From Urechis unicinctus (taxonomy: Eukaryota; Annelida; Polychaeta; Xenopneusta; Urechidae), in contig CM067349.1 of the NCBI GenBank assembly GCA_034190875.2, forward strand, positions 25,621,142 through 25,685,141: a DNA stretch of 64,000 bases, written 5' to 3'. Within the stretch, counting starts at the first letter, position 1; the number at the start of each line of letters is the position of its first letter. The notes beneath the pieces were generated by a model that saw only the letters and a list, made by a program, of their open reading frames with translations, searched no databases and was not told the DNA's origin. Positions 51,703 to 63,647 of this stretch are shown piece after piece. The translations under genes were made by a program, and so were the position numbers.

Positions 51703-52211
51703 CGGCCCTCTGGAGTTGGAGTGGCAGTAGTGAGCGCACCCGTCTGTTATATCTTCCTTGAGTGGTGTAGTGTTCAAAGTCTATATGAGTAATAGGTCTG
51801 AATTCATCGTGTCAGTACAAATATATAATAGCCGTGAAATTTTGTCACAATGAAGGCCTGTTCTTAACGTTATAGATTGTCACCATCGGCACAGCGTAAT
51901 TATTCTCACTATGATGGTTGAACAAGGATGCCCAGAATGACACGTCTATATCCAGGGTGGGAAAAAAGGCGATCAAATGGCCTTCCGTTGTTCACATCAA
52001 TCAGCAGCAGGTAGTTGGTTTGATTCTGCCGATCATGATCAGATCAACTGTTTTGGTCAAATAACTTGCATGAAATGTTGTCACAAAAGTCGAGTGAAAT
52101 TTACTTATTTGCATATGAAGACCGCCTCTTTTGAATATTCATTATCCCACTGTGTTAGCAACGTATGGTAAAGAACGTGTGCTCTTTGTTTGTTTTATTT
52201 GAATTGATTTT

Positions 52212-55200
52212 ATGCGAAAACTGAATTTATCTAGAATGACACATTTAGAAGGACTTCCTCGTCAATTCATCACCTCTTTAAAAACTTTATTTGATATTTT
52301 AGACGAAGAAGGCTGTGGTTTTGTGAAAATAAGCGACCTAGAAAATTTGTGGGCGATAGAAAAGGAGGATGGCAATACTTCACTACCCACTGGATTTCTG
52401 GAAGCTCTTCAGAAAGTTTGCCCTCCTCATGGAAAACTGAGCTTTGACAAGTTTATGGCTGGTGTCAAAATGGCACTATCCAGTGTTAAATCCCTTAAGG
52501 CCACAAAACAGTCGACAGAACGTGGTATCGATTGTGATTTACAGGGATCACCGCAGATTGACGTACGTCCCTTAAACGAAGGACGTACCTTGATCAACGT
52601 ACGCCGTACTACAATCGACGGTCGGACATGATCAGTTCAGCCATTCACAGGTGCTTCAGTAACTCTCCCATATTTTTTTCTTACAGCATATTTGATTGGT
52701 CAACTGTTATTGTGACCCTGTTTATGACACATTAGCACATTTAGCTATATTTAGAATGCTAAATTCCCTACCCGCGTCATTTTGGGAGTCTCCATCAGCT
52801 GACTGTATGTCAACGCATGCGATCTTTTTCCGATTGTCGTGTCTTTGTTTCATCGTATCTTCTTTTAATCAAACAGTAGGGTATTAATTCTCCTTTCTCC
52901 CGATAAAATATTCATTCCTCTAGTCTTTTTAAGTAATTTTAATTAAATTGTATGTCCGCAACTTCAGATATTGTGGAAATTATAAGTGTACCTGAGGTGC
53001 AAAGGTCGCCGTACGTTAAACGAAGGACGATGGCGTACTTAAATCGAGGTCTGGTTTAACAAATGAGTCTCAATACAGTATTTGCTTCTTTTTAGTTTTT
53101 TGTATACCAAATTCACAAAGGAGAATAGTCCTGTGGAATTATGAATAATATTAGCAGCCAGTAGAAATGCTACCAACACTGAAATGCTCTTCCAAAATGT
53201 TTCCATTTGGGTTCCTGTGAATTATCAAAATATATGTTATTTTACTTGACTCAACTCACACATTATTTAACTTTGACTTCATCAACAACAATATAAAGCA
53301 TTTGATTCAAGTTATGTAACCATCATGTTTTAGAAACGTAGAAAGTTATTTCTGTGTTGGATACAAAAAAATCTATAAATGTATACTCCCACTTTCTTCC
53401 GCTTTAAAATGTTTGATTGAAGATTAGGAACTGAACTGAATTCAGTTAATGAAATAAAAGCATGCAGGTTAATGATCATTGTCTACAAAATGTGGGAAAA
53501 TGCAAACATGCTCATCTTAGCATGCATAAGAAATTGGAAAATTCAATGTTTTTGATCCAAATACATGCATTTGGATCCCATCACTTACTGAGAAGGGTTT
53601 TTGGATGGCACTTTGCAGTTACAAGGAGAGAGGTTAAATATTATGTATTAATAAATAAAAATATCAACAAAGAATATGTAGTAACCAAGACAAACTTCCA
53701 AAATGCATGTTGTTCATTTATTTGATTCGTACTTGAATCGAGGGACGCAGCGTTCGTCGATTGACATCTGACAGTGTTGACTCGACATTCTCATTCGGTT
53801 TTTAAGCTAGGCGGACATACAAATTCAATAAAACTTCGTCAAACAATTCATTTCAATGTAAGTGATTACCAGACATTGTTATTAACAGATAAGATGGTAT
53901 TTTAGGGTCGAATAAACGGCTTCAAACACGGCGATGAGCTCGGACGCAGCGGTGCACTTGACTGAAATCAGCTGTTGGGGAACCCCTACGATGCTAGGCG
54001 GTCGTTTCTGGGAGCTAAATTTAGTCAATGATGTCATGAATCTATTTAAACGAACCCGAGATAATACAAACGTTAGCGAGTCTTCGTAATTTAGATTATT
54101 CTTGGGACCCCGCACATATTGCAATCGTCCGCCGATCGACGGACGGCGTATGTTGAACGAGGTACGTCCTTCGTTTAAGGGACGTACGTTATTCTGCGGT
54201 GATCCTCAACCTGTTGACAGGGACTAAGATCTGACTAGCTCCGGTCGAACGTTTATATAAATATATACCGTTCCGCCTCAATATTTTGGGTGCACATTAA
54301 AACATGCGTTTGTCTATATCGCTGGGTTTGGCAACTAGAAAACAACATATCAAGAGCCTGTGAAAAAATATGTTGTATCGCACCTAAAGCTTACAACCGA
54401 TCGATGTGATACTTGAAGAAATGCCATCTATATATCATTTCCGAAAAATTGCGATGCGATGACGCTATTTTGGAGAATATAGGGTAGCGTTATTTCCCGC
54501 AATTTCCCACCGCCTCATCTGCATCGCCTCCCTGCTAAGGTTGCGAAGCACTTTGAATACAATCTGCTGAATCTTATCGAGTTCAGACGGAGGAAGTGAT
54601 TGGCGTCGATGGGTCAGGCCATTCTGAGCATGTGCGATGAACGTGGTCTTGAACTTGAAAACAAACATGTTGCTGTGTTTCGTACTTTCTACCGCTTCCA
54701 AATTTATCGAACAATAACTAATTACCATGGATGAAATCCCCCGCCACAAAGGGATAAAGTTGTCCGTGAACATCATTGCTTTTTTAAAAACTCTGTCACT
54801 TGGGTATGTTTGGTGTTTGGTAGTCATTTTGACTTTCCTTAGATTCCACATCCCGAAATAGCATTGAGGTACGCTTGCAACTGTTAACGCAACCTTTTTT
54901 AACGAATATATTCTGATTTCTATCGCAGAGTCAATATTTACAATGTTAAGGCGGAAGCAAACAATGCGGTGTTCGTTTGGAAAGCCACAAAATTATGATT
55001 TACACATGGTTGTATTTCTCCAAAATGCATGATAATGAGTGTGTAGAAAGGAATTCCGAAATCTGGAAAATTCGGGAATCCACAACTCGCCCGTTACCAT
55101 TTAGCATAAGGGATGCGCATCTGTATTAAACTTTTCTTGATGTAAGTGCATTTACTGCTTCAGGTACACCTCCCGGAGATGCTGTAGGCAGAGCTAACGA

Positions 55201-57893
55201 TCGAAGAAGACATACACTCTCCAATGGAGTCGACTATTTCACTGTAATTTGCTTCTTCCTTTGATGAACTAAGATTGTTCATGAATATATTATTCTACAA
55301 CACCAAACCTGTCTGATGTGGTTTACCTTTCATGCAACAGAAACTGTGATTAGCCCAATATATAGAGCTATAGATGACTTATTTGAGCTGTTTTGCCTCT
55401 GTGTAATTCTGTTGCTGTCTAGGTGTGTCGACTTAAGCTGCAGGAGCAGGAGAGAGACATGCTGTTATATGCCATGGACACTGTCTGCTCTGCTAAAGAC
55501 TGGATTGAGAGCAGACTGAGTAATCTGCAGAAGCAATATGCAGCTTTGTCCTCAGAACCAAGTCCTCACTCACAGGTCATCTTTGTTACTATGTTTCATC
55601 ATCTGGTGGTGAAAAATTATAAGTACACTTCCAATGTTGACCTATTCTGAACCACAGCACACTTAGGATGTGTATTGATGAAGGTTTTAATGAAATAAGC
55701 AAATGAATGTGTGGCATCTTGTTAAAGTCATATAAGTCTTGGATCAAATTATATCGTCTCGCTTTCCAATTTGCGCTGCTAATATCATACACAGCAAATC
55801 AGACAAGTTCCTTTATCCCTTTAGGCTATTTCAAGAGGCAGTTAGTTTTGGATGCAAGGGGCAGTGGATCACAACTTTGAATTAGTGTCTTTTGGGAACA
55901 ATCAAAATATTGATTGAATTTTTTCATTGTAGGAGTCTATCACAGGCAATGAACAAGAGAGACTACGGCTGCTGACAGCCACAATCGATGATCTACAGAT
56001 GTGTCTTCATCAGCTTACAGGAGGCTTTGTGCCCGAGAGTGGACCCAAAACACAGGTAAAGTTTCCTCTTAATAAACCATTTATCTTATCTGCCCGAGAG
56101 CACAGGTCAAGTTACCACTGCACTCGATAATTGTTCCACAATAGTGAACCCAAAACACAGCTTCAATTACCATTCATCATGACAATTATTCTCAGTATAG
56201 ATCAACTATCATAGACTATCACAAAATATCATCTCTTGATTTATTATATAACAGTGTCCCCATAAATGTGTATAAACATATTTTTTGTTATGACATTTAA
56301 ACAGCCATGTCAGTTTAGTCTGTTTCACAAAAGCAGTGCAATATTGTTTATTTCCTGATAAATACAGTTTGGCCTCGTGTTGTTTATGCATGGTTCTCTT
56401 TGATCTGTGTGACTTGTTACAGGGCAATGTTTTGGCGGGTGATGCTTGCCTCATTCGTCCCAGACCTCACAGTGTGGCCCTCCATTCTAATGGAGTAGAT
56501 AAGGAGGGGATCATACAGATGCTGAAAGCTCAGAACAGGATGCTGACCAAAGTAAGACTGTTACTGTCTTAACTGATGCTTATATTTCCACTTTTGATTG
56601 ACTGATGGCTAGCCTAGAAGATTGTTATCTATATTACGTGGTTCATCGAGTTTCAATTTGGTTCTGAGCACAAAATTACCTGTCCTCTGTTCTATTGAAA
56701 GCACCTTTGTTCTATTGGTAGCAGTTCTGTTCTATTTGTATCACCTCTGTCCTGGTGGTAGCATTTCTATCTAACGGTTGCACCTCTGTTTAGGGTTGTC
56801 AGCAGTGGTGGTCATTGTCTGAATCACCTGTGTAAACAAATGAAATATTGTCTGACAAATGAACAACCTCTCCAGCATACACACCTGTGTGGTTACCTGG
56901 AGGGTGTGTTTGTGGGTGGAAAAATCCTGACATTCTGGTTGTGTAATCATTTGCCCAGACATGTTAATTATTTTTAACTTTGCTCTTGAGCAACACTTAT
57001 CATATAACTTTTTTTCATCCGTCCGAATGTCTGCTCATAAACTTTGGTGGCACGTTATCTTATTAAGCAAGCTACCTTCCCCAAGTTGCATATGGACCCA
57101 TCTTATGTTGATGGCTAATTGCAACCCCACATGACATTTGACAAATACTTCTCCTATCTTATGTTAACCCACATTTCTTTATAAAGCATACTAGCTGGCC
57201 CAAATTACACACAGACTAATTTGATATCATCTAAAAATTAGCTCTACAACCTTTTATAACTGAGTTATTTGAGAAAAAATATCTCATACCCAATGGAGAA
57301 TAACTTAGATGGAATGTTTCCTCATAAAGCAAGCTAGCTTTGCCAAACAACAAATGGAACCGTAAGACGACTCCTTGCCATTTAAAAATCAGCCCTTTAT
57401 GACCTTCGAGTTATTTTTAAAAAACCATTGGTGAAAAACTATTGTAGGATATTTTTTTAAGAGGCATGGTAGCGTGAGTTGGATTATCTAGGGAGCTAGC
57501 TCCTTCATATAAGACTTCTTATGATAATGAGTTTTTTCATACAAAAATATCACCTCCGCATGACCTTTTTCACATGCACCAATTTCACCCAATGTAGCAT
57601 CATGATTTAATCTCGTCATAACTTGTTTATAAAGGTCATATCAAAAGCAGAAGAGCTTACATTCCTTTAGGCCTCTTGTTTAGCATAATTTAATAATTTG
57701 CTGAAAGTTCGACAGAAAAAAGTCCCCGCTGTAACTATACAAGAATTGTGTGATTGTGCAGGAGGTGTCAGCCGGGGCTGAACGAATAGCCCAGCTGGAG
57801 AAAGACAAGTCTTATCTCATCTGTAAAATGTTCCAGTCCTCAGCTAAAAACAACTCTGTCATCTCCAAATATGATGACACGACATTCATCTGA
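52212..57893 (+). CDS. sapcd2: SAPCD2 homolog (suppressor APC domain-containing)
   Basis: Five coding exons, phase 0 throughout: 52212-52562, 55423-55575, 55933-56055, 56423-56551 and 57762-57893, giving 295 aa (ATG at 52212; a second ATG at 52236 follows an acceptor-like ATCTAG and is possible). The N-terminal Suppressor-APC domain is clear (GLPRQFITSLKTLFDILDEE, then a GKLSFDKFMAGVKMAL block with an EF-hand-like look). Exons 2-5 give coiled coils (LKLQEQERDMLLYAMDTV; IQMLKAQNRMLTKEVSAGAE; IAQLEKDKSYLICKMFQ) and end DDTTFI, matching the conserved end of vertebrate SAPCD2. In vertebrates SAPCD2 is apical and affects spindle orientation by counteracting LGN. The GIDCDLQ stretch matches vertebrate GVDCGLL, but directly after it the exon runs into a transposon end that provides the GTACGT donor. 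Shorter than the roughly 390-aa human protein. Confidence 0.88.
52545..54205. mobile_element. 1.66-kb DNA transposon with long TIRs, non-autonomous
   Basis: The left end GGATCACCGCAGATTGACGT and the right end in reverse complement GGATCACCGCAGAATAACGT begin inverted repeats that stay about 85-90% alike for about 62 bases, including CCCTTAAACGAAGGACGTAC. An internal copy of TTAAACGAAGGACG lies near 53017-53030 and a diverged one near 53740, possibly subterminal transposase sites. No transposase frame; internal frames are under 90 codons. ACAGGGA occurs at 52541-52547 and again at 54217-54223, 11 bases beyond the right TIR, a doubtful target duplication. Family unassigned. Confidence 0.85.
54465..54851 (-). 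CDS. doubtful 128-aa frame inside SAPCD2 intron 1
   Basis: A minus frame of 387 bases from ATG at 54851 (MWNLRKVKMTTKHQTYP...) to a stop at 54465, basic and without membrane segments or a known domain. Its length in AT-rich intron DNA is mildly suggestive of coding. It could be a nested gene, a captured fragment or chance. Confidence 0.2.
   Translation of the reverse strand: MWNLRKVKMTTKHQTYPSDRVFKKAMMFTDNFIPLWRGISSMVISYCSINLEAVESTKHSNMFVFKFKTTFIAHAQNGLTHRRQSLPPSELDKIQQIVFKVLRNLSREAMQMRRWEIAGNNATLYSPK
56560..57750 (+). other. SAPCD2 intron 4, degenerate tandem words
   Basis: Between 56680 and 56790 a roughly 30-base unit around CCTCTGTTCTATTGGTAGCA repeats imperfectly four times. Nothing else recognised. 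Confidence 0.4.
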
Positions 57894-58726
57894 GGGATGG
57901 AGCTGGTGTAGCATGGACTGTGCTCCAATTTACATCCATGTTGTTGATCATATTTGCATTGTTGCATTCATGAAGTCGTTATTGAATCAAGTATCTAACT
58001 GATCGTTGAGGTGGTCGAGGTTGAGGGGGTATATACATGATGTTATCGCCAATTCTCATGATAATAATCTCGCTAAGCTCTCAGCAGTCAAATAATATCT
58101 GATTGCTTACTAACACGCTCCACTAAGGGACCACTAGTCTTGCCTCGTATCTGTTGTTGTGAGTCACGTATGTGCATTTATTTTTACGTAACAATTGGTG
58201 GCGATCTCATTCAAGTGTCATGTAGTGCATATTACAATAGAAAAAATCATTGCTGAATAGATTCGATTGTTGAAGGTTTTAAGTCATTTTTCTCATATAT
58301 ATTTAAGTGCCTTCTTGTCACCTTTTACATCTTAATTGTATTTAAAAAATGACCCAAATCCAGAAGTTAAAACTCATAGGGATTTCTGTTTTACTGAGTT
58401 AATGGTTTGATAGTGGTATACAGATTGTAGAACCCGTTGTGACTGTATTGACTGCATTCTGATGAGGGTACTGTCATTCTCCAGCTTCAGTATCCAGCCG
58501 CTGTAGGATTTATTGTTAGTATCACATGCTGCAGTATGGATGTTTGCAAATGAGAAATTATTTGTTGTCTAAGCATTTAGGACCAACATTTGTATTCCCA
58601 TCATTCTTGCCATAGTCTGGTTTGAACTCTAGTTACTGACCTGCAGCTGTGACATATTTTGTTGGATCAATAATGATGATAAAATGTTTTATGCTGGGGT
58701 CAAAAATATCTGATATTTCTGTATGA

Positions 58727-58732
58727 AATAAA
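58727..58732 (+). terminator. candidate SAPCD2 polyadenylation signal (AATAAA)
   Basis: AATAAA 834 bases after the stop; another at 58858-58863 (CAATAAACTGGG). Either could end the transcript. Confidence 0.4.
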
Positions 58733-59399
58733 TGTGTAGGATATATTTGGTGGGATGATAGTGTTCCTTGTGAATCTAACCCTTACCATTTGCATTTGCA
58801 TTTACTCTGAAATGTGGTTCTACTCACAGTACAGGCATGTGTGCTTTCTCATAATACAATAAACTGGGTATATAATGCTGTCATTGTTGCCATGGCTTAT
58901 TCTGACTGCAGGTAAACCAAGAGGGGATGTTATATTTCTATAGATGCCATCCATTTATATCAGAAAGTTTGGCAAAGGATGGGAACTGTATGTAGCCTTC
59001 TTGGTTGAGGTAAAAGACTTGTCTGTTTTGTTACATTTATATATTTGGTGGGTATTTAATGCTACAAATACAATGTATTCTTCCATCAGTACTGTGTCAT
59101 AAGTATGTGTTTTGTATTGTATACGTATATTGAGAATGTGGTTTTATAGACATTCCATATGAGATTCTGTCCTACATATGTACCACTATTGACATTCCAA
59201 TGCCTTGAAGTGCCTCTGCAAGATTCATGTTAGTAATAAATCTGCTTCAAACCTTTAATTCCTTCTGCCCCTTACTTCGTAGATCTTCGTATATCTATAG
59301 TTGGCTTGACTCATCACTTGAGTTAATTATGGTGTATACGAGTTGTTTTGTGGCCATTCAGGTGTTATTGTATTGATAGTAATAGTAAAATGTTGGGAA

Positions 59400-59705
59400 T
59401 AAGGCTAGAGCCTGTAGGTCCAATCTGGGCGTTTAGACTATAAACCACTGCTGGAGGCATGCCCGGGGGAAGGATCAGGGGTCGGACAGAAGGTCGTATT
59501 GGTGGGCGATCCAGAGGCTGTCAAGGCGTGCCTTGAAAGAGTTGACGCAGGGGGCTGTGGCCACACCCTCGGGGAGAGAGTTCCAGTCGGATACCACTCT
59601 CTGAGAGAAGAAGTTACCTTGATGAGCACATTCTCAGATTTTCTTTTGAACCTGGTATGGGTTGGAGAGAGGCGGTATTGGTCAAGTCAGATCCTCCCAT
59701 CAGCA
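59400..59705 (-). mobile_element. LINE remnant (CR1/Jockey-like ORF2 C-terminus)
   Basis: The minus strand encodes TRFKRKSENVLIK and, after a frameshift, FFSQRVVSDWNSLPEGVATA then PCVNSFKARLDSLW, the usual NFFS.RVV..WNSLP..VV.APSVN.FK.RLD ending of non-LTR retrotransposon ORF2. It is followed on the minus strand by a CCTACAGGCTCTAGCCTTAT-type 3' UTR. Truncated and frameshifted. Confidence 0.8.
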
Positions 59706-60024
59706 TCATGGGTACTGCCGTGTACCAGCAATCAACATACACGCTCGCCAACATCACCTAGAACATAGAAACTAAAGACTTGCCAAAGGTCAACCCACTT
59801 CGATGATCATAATGGTCAGCCTGAAGCGCAGGTCCTACATCGATACAATCCTCAGCATAGTTGTTTTGATTTGAATCAGGCCCGACGCTGACCATCGATA
59901 AGTTGCAATTCACCTTGAGTGTAGTGGACGGTGTTACTCGGCTGTATGCATACCAACGATGATTCATATCAAATGGTACTCATCCATGTGTTGCAATCTT
60001 GAGTGGCTGTTGATCCAGACCAGG

Positions 60025-60145
60025 GGGGGGGGGGGGGTCACGTGGTGCTAGACACGTGGTGGGTCCTAGCCGTGCACGACTATATATTTATATTACCGTC
60101 GTGTGCGACTAGGTGGGTCCATATGACACGTGTTATACAGGCTAG
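60025..60145. repeat. poly-G run and imperfect palindrome with CACGTG words
   Basis: A run of 14 G (60027-60040) is followed by GTCACGTGGTGCTAGACACG and an imperfect inverted repeat centred near 60095 (CTAGCCGTGCACGAC against GTCGTGTGCGACTAG). Confidence 0.6.
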
Positions 60146-60959
60146 TGACCGGTTATGATTGACACGACTTGATAGAATAAGTGTTTTATGGTCCCGTTGC
60201 TCGGTGTAAGTGACGAGAAACTCAACGAGGATCAAGTGCAGAAACACTGACAAACTATATCCTGGATAATACTGACTAAGATGCTTTGCAAGTGATTACC
60301 AAAGTCTATAGTTATATGAAATAGTTGATATGAATAACCCAAAATGGCCGCCATGACACATACGTCGTGAATTGATAATTAATGCGAGAGGCAAACATGT
60401 CCATTATGTACATTGAGGAGATATCTTATTACAGATGACAATTTGGGTATCCCTCATGAATATGTTAATTCCGAAAGTTGCTGAAGAGATTAATTGGACA
60501 GTAATTACTGACCAATCGCTATCATGAACACGCTCACGTGAGCCTAATACTGCGGAGCTAATCGCAGCATCCGTATATAAACTGTTGCATCTGGCCAGTA
60601 ACCCTGATTTTCCCTCTTTGGCTCTAACAATCACTCTCCGTTTGTATTCATCATACCGGATAAGCGATTATTTCTCTCCCACAGGGTAAGCCTCTGCTGG
60701 GGCGCAGGGTCTGCCTCGTCCTCCCTCTGTTAGCGGACCTGGTGCTTCCGCAACTGACTTGCGCTCCCTAAGTAGACATGGCGCTTCTGCATTAAGTCTT
60801 GAATCAGTGACTAAGCTAGTACGCCCCGCGGGGTTGCACTTCACTGCCTGTCAGCATCTTGATGAATGTTATGGACAAAAACCCGCAAACCGTAAACGAA
60901 TGCCAAGCGGGCCTGGTGCTCCCACAAGTAACTTGCGCTCCCAAAGCTTCTGCATTAAA

Positions 60960-61115
60960 CCTTGAATCAGTGACTGATGCTGGTACGCCCCGTGGGAGTT
61001 GCACATCACTGCCTTGAATCAGTGACTGATGCTGGTACGCCCCGTGGGAGTTGCACATCACTGCCTTGAATCAGTGACTGATGCTGGTACGCCCCGTGGG
61101 AGTTGCACATCACTG
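60960..61115 (+). repeat. three tandem 52-bp units
   Basis: Units start at 60960, 61012 and 61064 with CCTTGAATCAGTGACTGATG and are nearly identical; a diverged single unit lies at about 60797-60848. Confidence 0.95.
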
Positions 61116-61519
61116 CCGATAAATGTTATAGACAGAAACACGTTTGTGTCACAGAACTAATTGCACGAACAATTAGTCATTTTACAAGAGAATCTGATGT
61201 GGCGTTTCTCGACTATGCAAGAAGGACATACCTCATCACCTTCCGTGTCTCCAGTGTCCGTACCGGAGATTACTTATCCGCCCACGGACTATGCCCCTGC
61301 TACTGCTAGTTCTCCGGCTGTCCCAGCTACCGCTGATTTTGTTCGATGACTTTGGAAGTTTGAAAAAGCACCCAGACGACCTCAAACTGACCTACCAGTG
61401 TTCTCTGACAGTGTATTTTCATCCATTTTCGATCTCATAGATGCCACCAACATATATATAGGACGAGGATCCGTTCGCTAAAGTAGAGGGCTACGCACTG
61501 CCCGGCGTTGCCACAGGCA

Positions 61520-61801
61520 CATCATGATTTGTTATCTCCCTTGCATTATGATATACTATAATAGAAGGTGGGCAACACCCGCCAATGAAAACGCGAGGGT
61601 TGCCCAGAAACTCGCTTCCCAATGCGCTATTCATAGTCATTTCTGTGCCGCTTACAGCCTCCGTACATGTCGTGCATACGTATTATTCGATGATTTTTCA
61701 ACACCCGTTCGCAGCATTCCGCCGAAAACTGATGTTTTCATTGGCGGGTGTTGCCCACCTTCTATTAAATATCATAATGCTAGTGTAGGGAAATCATGAT
61801 G
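61520..61801. mobile_element. foldback MITE with about 70-bp inverted ends
   Basis: Outer CATCATGATTT, middle GCATTATGATAT and inner block (AGAAGGTGGGCAACACCCGC then CAATGAAAAC) occur at the left end and, reverse-complemented, at the right end. The inner 30 bases are identical, and a short non-matching stretch separates the outer word from the middle. About 140 bases of unique centre remain. Non-coding and nested in the larger inverted-repeat element. Confidence 0.85.
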
Positions 61802-63440
61802 TCCGAACTCGAGTGCCCGTGTTTGCTACCACCCCTAGGCCCCACAGATTCTGTGCAGACGGCTGAGGTGGTGACCAAATACGCAAAACGCCTATCTACA
61901 AGATAGAGAAACGGTATGGGGACGACAAAGGTATCTTGATTGCCTCCCCGCATCCCTTATGCTGGACCTTCACACGACTGATTGGGATGAATCGTTGAGA
62001 TAGTTTCAGAGACATCTTTGGCATGGCTCTATGAAATGTTGTCATCAGTGGCTATTGTCATCATCCTCAACGCCAATTCAACCAAGCCAAATTGGCAAAA
62101 TGACACCGCAACACCCCTTGCCCACGCATTACGTTTGACCGCTACTAGGGTCAACGATTTCGAGTTCAAGACAAAAGATAGCGTTTAAACTGTTAAATGG
62201 GGTCAAAGGATACTGGTCAATCGCCTCTGAATTTCTCGCCAGAAATTACCAACTGCTTTGATGATGATACTTTTCGGCTAATTCAAGCCGCTTTTAAACG
62301 CATTGATCGCGCGCTCCTCAACTCGGCTGTCAGGCGCAGGCTTCTCGACACACAATCGTCAACACCGCACAACGTATCACACAGTACGGGAAATTGCGTA
62401 CAGTGCACATAGACGTACAGTGCACACATCCAAGAGTACGTTAGCAAATCGTCAGCTTTCTTTGTATTACCATAACGCCTCATACAACCGCATAAAAAAT
62501 ACGTCACGATCGTGGATGATCAGCTTGCAGACACTAGCATCGATGCCTCAGCAGGCTCTACTGGAGCCGCAGCGACAACGATCGCTTATGCCTCACGCTT
62601 CCCCTTGCATGCTCTCCTGCAATGCGACGAATGGTCAAGCGCCGCCAACCTCTATAACAATTATGCAAGGCAAATTCTTCCAAATATTCTCGGCACCCTT
62701 TTGCGCCATCGCACCAACCCGGTTCAAGACGCGGTGATCCGTCTCATTTTATGTGTATTGTTGTATAAACTCTATATTTAGCCCTGGAACTGCTAATCGG
62801 TATTGTTTAAACGTTTTGATTGTTTCCAATTTAGTCCTTGTGCGTGTGATACAACTGTGCAGTGGTTCTTTCTTATAGTCATAAAATTTTTGATTACTCT
62901 CAAATCCATGAGCCGTTTTTAGGATTTTTTTTGTTTTATATTAGTGTCCTTGACCAGCCGAAGTACCAACAGTCTACCCGAACGTGTCAAAATGATATAT
63001 TTATATTGTTTCAACTAAATATGAATTACAGTTTGTATATGGAGATTTCTTATTACAGATGAATAAGGTCGGCTGGTCAAAGCCACCACATGTTTTGGAT
63101 ATTAGCTCACTCGGTCAAATCAGAGTAACTGGCCAGATGCAACAGATTATATACGGATGCAGCGATTAGTTCGGCAGTATAAGGCTCACGTGAGCGTGTT
63201 CATGATAGCGATTGGTCATAATTACTGTCCAATTAAATCACTTTCGGATTTAACATGTGTCATCTGTAATAAGATATCTCCATATGCAAAATGTAATTTA
63301 TGTTAAGTTACAACTATATATATGTAGCATTATGGACACCGGGTGTTACGATATCGTTTGTGCACCCACCGGATGGAATGACCTTGACCTTGTAATAAAG
63401 TTGCTTCCTGTTTGACACATCATGGCGTTGGTTGTTTACA

Positions 63441-63453
63441 TGGTGTCAGAAGT
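63441..63453 (+). promoter_or_regulatory. primer-binding site, leucine tRNA
   Basis: TGGTGTCAGAAGT is the reverse complement of ACTTCTGACACCA, the 3' end with CCA of a leucine tRNA as I know it; 13 consecutive matches directly after the LTR. Confidence 0.75.
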
Positions 63454-63647
63454 AAAAATCGAGTGAAATCATCCTTGGTAATAGGCATCGGCGTGCAATG
63501 GATGTGGAATTCGGAAGACCAGACACTCTACTTGCCAGTCATTTGCTTCGATTGTGTTGTCAAGTTGATATTTCGACTGTGTGGCCTATCGTAAGTAGTG
63601 TCTGTCACGCTTCTTCGGATTGACTGTGTAGTGATCCTTGTATCACA

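Larger units (their letters stand above)
60418..63290. mobile_element. degenerate element bounded by about 190-bp inverted repeats
   Basis: The segment 60418-60605 matches the reverse complement of about 63100-63282 (GAGATATCTTATTACAGATG; GACCAATCGCTATCATGAAC; CGCTCACGTGAGC; TTGCATCTGGCCAGT) at roughly 85-90%. The interior has short, broken but coding-looking frames (60735-60960; 61161-61440; 62197-62412; 62512-62781), a 52-bp triplication and a nested MITE. The overall plan, inverted terminal repeats around retroelement-like frames, is that of a DIRS-type element or two inverted solo repeats; no RT or recombinase motif is convincing. Confidence 0.5.

Noticed and set aside
62512..62781. Tyrosine-recombinase end of a DIRS element (EWSSAANLYNNYARQ)
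   Set aside because: Only a faint resemblance; the catalytic residues cannot be identified.
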